Source: a virus
DNA: 22,219 bases
IMG/VR virus record: IMGVR_UViG_3300006793_004801
Span: 1-22,219 of that record
Reading direction: 5' to 3' (one strand)
Below, in pieces: positions 13,350-20,930 of this stretch. The translations under genes and the position numbers were made by a program. The notes beneath the pieces were generated by a model. It worked only from the letters and a program-made list of their open reading frames with translations. It had not been told where the DNA came from and did not search any database. The stretch's first letter is position 1, and each line of letters begins with the position of its first letter.

Positions 13350-16300
13350 GTGTCGCCAGCGCCAGCAATCACACCGTCGACGGGGATGCCCGTTGATTCC
13401 GTTGGGGCGTTGCCACCAATCGGCTCTCGTGGATTGCCATTGACTCTCGTCTTTATGGACTCACCAATGGACAATATCTCCGATGCTACTGGCACTCGCT
13501 TGGCTCTCTTTGATGAAGCAATCTGGCAACCACGAGCGACTCAATCGGCGAGTGTATCTGGAACAACAATCAACCCCACACCCGTCGTTCCATCGACCAC
13601 CCAATACGCATCTGGAGTCAATCCATTCCCATCATTCGATGGGTTGAATCAAACGGCGAGAGCGATGGGATTGAGAACCAATATCAGTTCTCCAGTTCTA
13701 AATCATAATCAAGCACATCTGTTGTTCGGTCAAATCGGCCAAGATGTCAGCAGGTCGAGATGGAGTCAAGACAAATTGACAAACACATTGTCGTTTGCTG
13801 GATTGTCAAAGACGGAGTGCGGTCAATATACCGACCATCCCGAACAGATGTATTCTTCTGGCAGACCTGCAAATCACACATGGCAAAAACCCAGCAGCGA
13901 CCAAATCAATCTATATCGAAGTCAATATGACTTGGCATTCGGAACAACTGTTGCTGCAACAACAAACAATTGCGTTGAAGAAACATTCTTGGGCGGCGGT
14001 CAAATCGAAGCGATTGTTCACGATACGATTCCAGCAATCCCATCAAACGGATTGGGAATTATCTATGGCGACAACCATAACTCGGAGTATTTGACGACCA
14101 TCGTGTCATCTCCACTTGATTCTCGTGCCACATTCCCAGACACAAACATGAACACCATCGACGATATTGGCGCTGGCGATGATGCCACCCAATTCTCGGC
14201 GAACTGGTGCGTGAACCTGCTCAATCAGCAACCATTCGTTTTGGGCGATGGAGTGACGGCGAAGAAAGGAACTTCGTCACCAGATGGAACGCTCGCTGCG
14301 GGTCCGACACCATCGGCGGCGATGTTGACAACCCAGTTCAGCGCTGGAACAACAACGATTCAGCACATATTGACAGATGATACTTTCAGCGATGGACAGA
14401 TTGCACCAACCCCTCTCATAAACACACCACTGGGTCGGGTCGATTTGGGTGCGAGTGTTGTCGCAGATAGTGTTGGTTTGATTGGATTCGAGGGCGTTAT
14501 AACTGCGACGGCGTTCTTCGCACCGACCAAGAACACAGACCCGAATGCGATTGCTGGAGTCGTGACAAATACAGACGAGTCGAAGGGCTACGCTGGATTG
14601 AACATTCAAGTGTCATCGGGAACTACGATGCGACGAAACGGCACTCGTCAAATGGATATTGCACCATACAAATACGGCTCGGATGGCGCAATCGTTCAAC
14701 CAATGTCAGATGCGTTGTCGACTAAGGCATCCAGAGGGATTGGCGTTGCCAATATCAGCGTTGAGAATGCCAACAAAACATGGTTTAGAAACACCCAGTT
14801 CGGCCACATCAACGCACCAATTCAAACCCCAGCAATCGGCAATTCAATACCGACTCCTGCTGGATTTGGCGGCGTGATGCAGGTCGGTGCGGCTGGTGGC
14901 GATGGTGGAATTATCGGGTCGAATACGGTTGGTGGAGATGCGCCAGCAACAATCGACAGTTCGTATTCAACGGGTCGTTGGATTGCAGATGGAGTTCCAA
15001 CAAAGGTCGAGATAATTCCTATCATAACAGGCTACAAAGATGTTGAGGTTTCAGTCGGCCAGTTCAAGGCGGGGCTATATCCAAGTGCAACGCCAATCAC
15101 ATTTAGAAAGCCATTGGTCGATTATCATGTAGTCGTGTCCGTAGTCAAGCCTTCTCATGTTCCAGACGCATCCGCTGACACTACGATTGGCAACACCAAC
15201 ATTGGGAGTCCGAACAGAAGGAATGACCCGAATCCGAACAGGCTGCATATCAACGCCGACTTCTCCGATACCCCAGCAACATTGTATCATGGCATATTCA
15301 GAATTGACCCACAGACTTTGGAACAGGTTTTCATCGAAGCGAGTGAAGGAACTCTCGCTGGTATTGTTCCCGACAATGACGAGTATATGTGCCAACATTC
15401 CGTGATGCCTCGTGAGTCGTTTTCTAAGGCCACAGGCGGTGCGATGATGATGGGTTGGGGGTTGCATCAAGCAACGCCGTTTAGACCCCTCGCATTGGCT
15501 AATTTGGACACTTTAGTTCCAGACCTATGTGCGGCCATAGAAGGTGGAGGTTCGTTCCAGAGAGGCGGTATATCGCACCTATGGGATGCAACCGCATTTG
15601 GTGGCGAACTGTTCGTCGGTGCTGACATCATTGACCCGATGCAAATGTGCATCAACGAGATAACTCCCAAGAACTCGCCGACGCAGTTCGGAATCTGGGG
15701 GAACGGTCAGGTTTGGCCTGATGGTTCTTTGACTCCGACTCGACCAAAGGGTTGCGAACTTTTGGTTTGGAGATATTCTCCAACAAACGACCCGTTGTAT
15801 TCCAGCAGCAGCCTCTATTTATCGAACCCGATACGAGATGCTTTTCCAACTGCATTCCAAACCTATCAACAATCGACTCACGATTCGATGGTTCGACTCG
15901 AAACCGACAAGGTGAAAGCGGGTCAACGAAAGAGTTCGCTCGGAATCGGTGCGGTCTGGGAGATTCACGATTGGGTCATGCCTCAATTGGAGATGATGAG
16001 ATACTTGGGTCGTGAAGAGAAGTTCAGCGTGACCCATCCAAAGAGCCATGAAGGCTTGAAAAATGGAAGCCCACCGATATTCCACCCGACACTTCATTGT
16101 TCCAGCCTGCGAGCAACCGACGAAGGAAAGTTCATCATGGCGGCGGTTCATGTTGACTACATCAAAACGGAGAATGACTATCCAGCGGTTGACATCAAAT
16201 ATCCATTGAATCCCGACCTTGACACTGGTGGATGCCCTGCTGGGTATTATCAATCGGGTGGAAAATGTATTCCAATGGCGGGTGGTGGAGATTATCCAGC

Positions 16301-19300
16301 GGGAGAGGGGCCTGACCCTCAATCTGGAGATGGAGTTCCAAACAATAACGACTATCCGTCACCCGTCAACGGGTCGGGTGGGTCGACTCCAAAGAGTGAC
16401 AATTTTTCAGCATATCCAACATGGTCGAAATTGATGGCGAACACACAGGCTCGTTCTCTCATCTTGATGTTCTCCGATATTGGGTTCGATAAGGACACAG
16501 GCTTGGCGCATCGAGGAAAAGCACTTTTCGACATCACTTGGGAAAAAATGAAAACTGGAACAAACACCGTTGATGAGTTCGCAACCCAAACATGGTCGCA
16601 GCCTGATACTTGGTGGAGTGGTGCGAGAATCTCATATTGGTATCAAGAATCGGGTCAAAGAGCCATTCCAATCACCTATGGCTCATACCCAGATTGTCGA
16701 ATGTCTTATGCAAATCTCCCTCGCTCGTTGCCGTTCCTCATCAACACATTCAACCAAGACATCGCTGGCGACCCAGTTCTCGGCGTTGCCAAAATCCAAT
16801 CTGGATTCCCAACCATTCAACCTGCTCTCGTAGCCCAAACCACGAATCCAATTTGGAACACCATACGAAGCAACGGCGACCCAGATTCTTTGGCAGCGTG
16901 GAGTGACACTCGACAGAAGTTCATTGATTTGACTCGATATGTTCCAACAACAATCGGCTTCGCTGACTTCGGTGCTGGTGCAAATCCTCATCAAGAACTG
17001 GGATGGTCTGGTTGGTCTTTTCCAAAGGGATTGTATGACCCAGCGGGGTATGGCGACAACACCGTTTTCTTCTCCGATGCACCAGAGGTTCTCGATACGA
17101 CAGGTTATGGAGTTCCAATAGTTCCAACCGAACAAGCGATATTCAAAGGATTCGGCGACAATTCGGATGATGTTGCTGGCAATTCGGCGGTGTATGCACC
17201 GTTGACAGCGCACTACGCTGACTTGACAACTGTCACATTCCCAGCAACCGTCACGAGCCTCATCGTGTATCAAAACGGCGACTTAGTTCAAGAGCGATTG
17301 ACGGCGGGTCCTCAAGGCTTTGGCTCAATCGGCGAACTGGCGTTTGTTTTGAATCAAACTGCGCTTTGCGATTATATTCCAAAGTATGACCTTGAATACG
17401 AAATATCATCTGGCGGTCAAATCGGATTCCAAGAACTCCCCGTTGGAGTCTTGGCTCGGACATATGACCCGAATGCACCACCACCGATTGACCCATCAAT
17501 GAACTGGGTGTCAATCACCATCGACGGCGTTGTCTATCCGTTCTCATCGGCGCAACCTTCGGGTCACAGATTGATGCAGGGTGTCAAGGGTGGATGGGCG
17601 CATCACGGACCCCTCCACTACGGTGTATCGACTCGATTCCATCCATACCGAGTCGACAGGGTATTCAAGCAGGTTCATGGCGGCGTTGGCTACAATATAC
17701 CCATCCATTTGCTCAAGCCTCCAGCGGTTCATGTGAGAGCCAGAGCAGGAGGGCAGAACTCAATCGAACTGGAGATGGAAACGCCGTTCCATCGAACAGA
17801 TAATATCCACTTAATCGGTGCATCACGATTCAATAACGGCTTCGATATGGCTGGTGATTCTCCACCAGATTCGCCTCGAACTGTTCAAGGTCAATACTTC
17901 TTGAGAACCAATCTATGGGATAAGCCAACATGGGGGTCGGCTGGTGTTTCAGGCTCTCTCATTGAACCACTTGAAGAAGTCGGTGCGAGAGTTCACGGAC
18001 CCATAATATCGGGGTCATTCGGACTTGAGGCGTTTTGGCACGACCACCCAACCGACCACTTTCACGCTTCGGCCATGCCGATATTGCCGAACACGGACTA
18101 CGACCTGCCGATGATTGAAAACAATCGGTATTCACCGCTGATGTTCTCTCGCAACAAAGAGATTCACGAACTCGATGTCCTCGCCATCTCCGAGCAACTG
18201 CAATCGAGCGTCGATGTGCATGTATCTCAATCGGCCAAACCATTCTGGGATTCAGGCTCAATTGCATCGGCGGTTGGAATGGGATTCGCAGATAATTATG
18301 GGTTGCACATGATTCAACGGCAATCCAGTATGGATGGCAACATGATACAACCAGTATCAACAGCCAGCGGAGGTTCAGGCTCTCAATCAATGGGAATGGG
18401 TCAAAGACAGGTGAGAACGCCCGAAGGAACTCTTCACCAGTTCTTCATCCGACGCTCATGTCAAACTGGCAGCAACAATCTCCCCCAATGGACTCACATC
18501 AAGAAGCCACTTTGGAGTGATTTGTTCTGGAATCGAAAGGCAACAAAGCCTCAACAAGCGAGTGCTGTTTTTGGTGGCGAGGATGAATGCGGACCCCTAT
18601 TGGCCTCGATAGGTGCTGGCCTGACAACGCCTGCTGACTACGACAAAGGTCGAGTCATGGGTGCTGCATTTGCTTCGGATTCGGCTGGAACGATTCACGC
18701 AGTTATCGAATATCATGCAAATCCAGATGATTCGGCCAATCATCGGGCGCACCGATTGTATTATCATAAGGCAACACGAACCTCATACGGTTCACAGCCT
18801 GAACCAATTTATGACTGGGATTGGTCGGTTCACACGCCAGTGTTGATTCAAGGAGGAACTGGATGGGATGGACTCAATGCTGGAGGAACGATGTGGGATT
18901 TGAGAATGCCTTCTTTGGTGTGCGACGGCGACGACAGATTGCATCTCGCATTCCAGCAGGTGTTGAGTCAAACAGGGTCGACGGGATTGCCTCAATGCTC
19001 TCGAATCTTTTACACGAGCAAATTGACAGACGAAGATTCATTCCCCACTTGGACACCCGTTGAAGCCAACGAAGCGAAGCCGTATGACAACCGATTCGTA
19101 TGCGTTCACGGACTCATCACAGATGCAGGACAAACATCGCTCAACCAAGCATCAGCGGGTCCGCATTTCACCACATACAACGATTGCCCGAAGGTCGTTT
19201 TGAGAGGCGACAACATACCCATCGTATTCTATCGAGGGCAACCAATACAATCATTCGCTGATGCAGATAGGAACTGGAATGCAATTTATTGCAGCGTCGG

Positions 19301-20345
19301 CCAATCTCCGAACCGAGTGAGTGACCCATCGGGTCGATTCACATTCGACTCCAACAAATCATTCCATGTAGTCGGACTCGCACCAGATTCCAAGAATCCG
19401 ATGGAACTGAAGAATGTCGTGTATTATGACGCAATCATTGACGAGAACGACAGAGCAATCGTGTTGACGACCAAAGACGATAGGGAAACCTCTCCAGCAA
19501 CCTATGCACCCCGCCAGACGCTCATCACGACATTCGATAGTCGAAAGACCCTTGAAGTGCAATACTCGGCCACAGACGGGCTGGGAACGCACATAACGCT
19601 ATGGCGAGGACCCGTGTATGATGGAACAACCGAATTGCGAAAGGTCGACCCGAACTACAAAAATGTCAGCCTGACGACAGATGGAAAAGGCAATATCCAT
19701 GTCGTCATGGGATTCTCAATGATTGGCGACGACCAATCCAGATATGGTGAAATCTATCGTGACGCTGCCAATCCGAAGGTTCGACAATCAGCACTCGCCC
19801 CATTGATTTGGGCTGCGACTCCAACAGGAAAAGAGAACATGCAGGGTGATGAAACGCCATACGCTGGAGGATTCATCAAGCCAGTTATTCCACCGAACTG
19901 GTCTGGTCTAATCACTCCACCATACCCACCATATCAAGACTCTCAAGTGGGTCGTGAGTATCAGCATTTGCTTCATGCTTGGATTCCATCATTGGAGTTC
20001 GACACGACGCATAACACACTTCGCTCGGTCAACATTCGATGGTTGTCAGTTCCCAGCCTGCGATGGGATTCGGCCAACAACACATGGTCGCCAGTGGGGT
20101 CAGCGCAGACTATGGCTGGAGAAGAGGACTTTCCACACCATAGCCCTCAATTGCGATTCCAACGATTCTGGGGCTACGATGCTTCGGAGATTGACCTGCG
20201 CTGGTTCACCAACGAACTGGCTTGGTATTCGACCAACACCAAAGGTTCAGAAGTGTATTATCCATCAAAGGGCGGAATACAGATGGAACTCGGTGACTCG
20301 ATTGAGGGTGGCGGAGAAGGTTTGGCTGGTTATCCAAACGGTTGA
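13350..20345 (+). CDS. Giant tail fibre / tip adhesin with C-terminal beta-propeller-like region
   Basis: A protein of about 2331 residues, rich in Gly, Asn, Pro and Trp with few Cys and typical of fibrous or adhesin-like virion proteins. Residues 1-950 show no domain I recognise. Near residues 961-976, GGCPAGYYQSGGKCIP forms a small Cys pair, followed by a Gly/Pro/Asn linker to about 1015. From about 1740 to 2240, spaced blade-like segments appear: AGTIHAVIEY, DDRLHLAFQQ, DNIPIVFYRG, NDRAIVLTTK and KGNIHVVMGF. DEDSFPTWTP resembles an Asp-box. This suggests a sialidase-type beta-propeller for glycan binding or cleavage; catalytic residues cannot be assigned. GTG 13350 and ATG 13386 are both possible starts; the frame is open from 13284. 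An AT-rich ACTTAAAC stretch lies about 29 bases before the GTG. Confidence 0.75.
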   Translation: MSPAPAITPSTGMPVDSVGALPPIGSRGLPLTLVFMDSPMDNISDATGTRLALFDEAIWQPRATQSASVSGTTINPTPVVPSTTQYASGVNPFPSFDGLNQTARAMGLRTNISSPVLNHNQAHLLFGQIGQDVSRSRWSQDKLTNTLSFAGLSKTECGQYTDHPEQMYSSGRPANHTWQKPSSDQINLYRSQYDLAFGTTVAATTNNCVEETFLGGGQIEAIVHDTIPAIPSNGLGIIYGDNHNSEYLTTIVSSPLDSRATFPDTNMNTIDDIGAGDDATQFSANWCVNLLNQQPFVLGDGVTAKKGTSSPDGTLAAGPTPSAAMLTTQFSAGTTTIQHILTDDTFSDGQIAPTPLINTPLGRVDLGASVVADSVGLIGFEGVITATAFFAPTKNTDPNAIAGVVTNTDESKGYAGLNIQVSSGTTMRRNGTRQMDIAPYKYGSDGAIVQPMSDALSTKASRGIGVANISVENANKTWFRNTQFGHINAPIQTPAIGNSIPTPAGFGGVMQVGAAGGDGGIIGSNTVGGDAPATIDSSYSTGRWIADGVPTKVEIIPIITGYKDVEVSVGQFKAGLYPSATPITFRKPLVDYHVVVSVVKPSHVPDASADTTIGNTNIGSPNRRNDPNPNRLHINADFSDTPATLYHGIFRIDPQTLEQVFIEASEGTLAGIVPDNDEYMCQHSVMPRESFSKATGGAMMMGWGLHQATPFRPLALANLDTLVPDLCAAIEGGGSFQRGGISHLWDATAFGGELFVGADIIDPMQMCINEITPKNSPTQFGIWGNGQVWPDGSLTPTRPKGCELLVWRYSPTNDPLYSSSSLYLSNPIRDAFPTAFQTYQQSTHDSMVRLETDKVKAGQRKSSLGIGAVWEIHDWVMPQLEMMRYLGREEKFSVTHPKSHEGLKNGSPPIFHPTLHCSSLRATDEGKFIMAAVHVDYIKTENDYPAVDIKYPLNPDLDTGGCPAGYYQSGGKCIPMAGGGDYPAGEGPDPQSGDGVPNNNDYPSPVNGSGGSTPKSDNFSAYPTWSKLMANTQARSLILMFSDIGFDKDTGLAHRGKALFDITWEKMKTGTNTVDEFATQTWSQPDTWWSGARISYWYQESGQRAIPITYGSYPDCRMSYANLPRSLPFLINTFNQDIAGDPVLGVAKIQSGFPTIQPALVAQTTNPIWNTIRSNGDPDSLAAWSDTRQKFIDLTRYVPTTIGFADFGAGANPHQELGWSGWSFPKGLYDPAGYGDNTVFFSDAPEVLDTTGYGVPIVPTEQAIFKGFGDNSDDVAGNSAVYAPLTAHYADLTTVTFPATVTSLIVYQNGDLVQERLTAGPQGFGSIGELAFVLNQTALCDYIPKYDLEYEISSGGQIGFQELPVGVLARTYDPNAPPPIDPSMNWVSITIDGVVYPFSSAQPSGHRLMQGVKGGWAHHGPLHYGVSTRFHPYRVDRVFKQVHGGVGYNIPIHLLKPPAVHVRARAGGQNSIELEMETPFHRTDNIHLIGASRFNNGFDMAGDSPPDSPRTVQGQYFLRTNLWDKPTWGSAGVSGSLIEPLEEVGARVHGPIISGSFGLEAFWHDHPTDHFHASAMPILPNTDYDLPMIENNRYSPLMFSRNKEIHELDVLAISEQLQSSVDVHVSQSAKPFWDSGSIASAVGMGFADNYGLHMIQRQSSMDGNMIQPVSTASGGSGSQSMGMGQRQVRTPEGTLHQFFIRRSCQTGSNNLPQWTHIKKPLWSDLFWNRKATKPQQASAVFGGEDECGPLLASIGAGLTTPADYDKGRVMGAAFASDSAGTIHAVIEYHANPDDSANHRAHRLYYHKATRTSYGSQPEPIYDWDWSVHTPVLIQGGTGWDGLNAGGTMWDLRMPSLVCDGDDRLHLAFQQVLSQTGSTGLPQCSRIFYTSKLTDEDSFPTWTPVEANEAKPYDNRFVCVHGLITDAGQTSLNQASAGPHFTTYNDCPKVVLRGDNIPIVFYRGQPIQSFADADRNWNAIYCSVGQSPNRVSDPSGRFTFDSNKSFHVVGLAPDSKNPMELKNVVYYDAIIDENDRAIVLTTKDDRETSPATYAPRQTLITTFDSRKTLEVQYSATDGLGTHITLWRGPVYDGTTELRKVDPNYKNVSLTTDGKGNIHVVMGFSMIGDDQSRYGEIYRDAANPKVRQSALAPLIWAATPTGKENMQGDETPYAGGFIKPVIPPNWSGLITPPYPPYQDSQVGREYQHLLHAWIPSLEFDTTHNTLRSVNIRWLSVPSLRWDSANNTWSPVGSAQTMAGEEDFPHHSPQLRFQRFWGYDASEIDLRWFTNELAWYSTNTKGSEVYYPSKGGIQMELGDSIEGGGEGLAGYPNG

Positions 20346-20377
20346 AATCTGAAAACCCGCTGGGGGGTGTTCAGATT
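20346..20377 (+). terminator. Hairpin terminator after the giant tail gene
   Basis: AATCTGAA (20346-20353) pairs with TTCAGATT (20370-20377), continued by ACCC (20355-20358) with GGGT (20365-20368). It starts at the base after the stop codon. There is only a short T-run after it (GTT), so it may act as a processing or stability stem as well. Confidence 0.55.
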
Positions 20378-20383
20378 GTTCCC

Positions 20384-20398
20384 AGTTCGTATCGAACT
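20384..20398 (+). repeat. Short palindrome, operator-like
   Basis: AGTTCG (20384-20389), spacer TAT, CGAACT (20393-20398). It lies between the terminator stem and cassette promoter D, about 26 bases before the promoter's GAGGAAC element. It could be a repressor site or a second RNA stem. Confidence 0.35.
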
Positions 20399-20423
20399 CG
20401 ATAATGAGCAAACAGAGAAAGTC

Positions 20424-20462
20424 GAGGAACAAAACCATTGAGATTCCGATACCTTCTTATAC
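20424..20462 (+). promoter_or_regulatory. Cassette promoter D (diverged)
   Basis: GAGGAAC (20424-20430), CATTGAGATT (20436-20445) and CCTTCTTATAC (20452-20462). The elements keep the 16-base spacing of promoter B although the TATA copy has drifted. The TATAC core at 20458 is 25 bases before ATG 20483. Confidence 0.6.
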
Positions 20463-20482
20463 CCCCAACCCCACCGATAAAC

Positions 20483-20734
20483 ATGAGCAACCAATACCTG
20501 CGAACATATTTTTCAGAGCGCAACCTGCCAAACCGTGTCATCGAAGTTCAAGAATCAGCACCGTTCCGCCTTCACTTCATCGAATCCAAAGACATCATCC
20601 GCATGGCTCTTAACGCACCATCTGGAGAACAAGAGCAAATCGCTTCAATGATTCGCAAAATCGAATGGGAAAACCCATCAGCAATTCACGGATTCATCGA
20701 CCACTTGGCTCGATGCTACATCGCAACCCTTTGA
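20483..20734 (+). CDS. Small protein of unknown function (cassette gene)
   Basis: An 83-residue protein, MSNQYLRTYFSERNLPNRVI at its start, with a beta-rich first half (IEVQESAPFRLHFIESKDI) and a helical second half (GEQEQIASMIRKIEWEN, AIHGFIDHLARC). I recognise no family. The frame is open further upstream to about 20438, but promoter D predicts a transcript starting at ATG 20483, so a leaderless start is preferred. It is the last small gene before the switch to the replication module and is isolated from the tail operon by a hairpin terminator. The mixed fold and single Cys do not suggest a virion protein. A regulator or host-modifying moron are both possible, with no direct evidence. Confidence 0.65.
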   Translation: MSNQYLRTYFSERNLPNRVIEVQESAPFRLHFIESKDIIRMALNAPSGEQEQIASMIRKIEWENPSAIHGFIDHLARCYIATL

Positions 20735-20745
20735 GATTGTGATTT

Positions 20746-20773
20746 GAGAGTCGTCAACCATTGATAATCTCGG
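20746..20773 (+). promoter_or_regulatory. Degenerate cassette-promoter-like element E
   Basis: GAGAG followed by ACCATTGATAATCTCGG resembles the upstream half of promoters B and C, but no second TATAC copy follows. A transcript from its TGATAAT would begin about 20787, just before the GC-rich hairpin at 20793. It may be a relic or may drive a tiny RNA. Confidence 0.3.
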
Positions 20774-20792
20774 ACAATTTCATCTGAATCAT

Positions 20793-20816
20793 TAACCCCC
20801 CCTAAAGGGGGGGTTA
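20793..20816 (+). terminator. Strong GC hairpin at the module boundary
   Basis: TAACCCCCCC (20793-20802) pairs perfectly with GGGGGGGTTA (20807-20816) across a TAAA loop, a ten-base stem. It lies between the last cassette gene and the helicase. No T-run follows, so it may block transcription from either side or mark an RNA end rather than act as a simple terminator. Confidence 0.5.
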
Positions 20817-20820
20817 TCCC

Positions 20821-20906
20821 AATGAATCAAACCCATAGGGGTGTTGATAGACATATACATGAGTCAAGGTGTGTGTGTATGGAGATAGGGGTCTGTTTGA
20901 TTCATT
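20821..20906 (+). promoter_or_regulatory. Control region before the helicase: inverted repeat around a TATA box
   Basis: AATGAATCAAAC (20821-20832) and GTTTGATTCATT (20895-20906) are perfect 12-base inverted repeats. Between them lies CATATAC (20852-20858), a TATA-like box. The core TGAATCA also occurs at 20785-20791, giving three copies around this promoter. This is the arrangement expected of an operator bound by a regulator controlling the replication module. AT/GT-rich sequence (20869-20878) precedes the predicted start at about 20879. Confidence 0.5.
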
Positions 20907-20908
20907 AA
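20879..20908 (+). other. Nine-codon leader reading frame
   Basis: ATG 20879 lies exactly 25 bases after the TATAC core at 20854. It opens a frame MEIGVCLIH followed by TAA (20906-20908), ending 22 bases before the helicase ATG and overlapping the right operator arm. It could be a leader peptide, or the ATG could mark the transcript start by chance. Confidence 0.3.
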
Positions 20909-20930
20909 GGTGGGAGTTCACCATCAGGTC

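Noticed and set aside
13350-20345. Diversity-generating retroelement target in the giant fibre
   Set aside because: No reverse transcriptase or template repeat is visible in the window, and the protein end does not resemble a C-type lectin variable region.
20404-20613. 69-codon frame starting with ATG 20404
   Set aside because: It runs through promoter D and overlaps the 83-residue gene in another frame. The leaderless start at 20483 is better supported.
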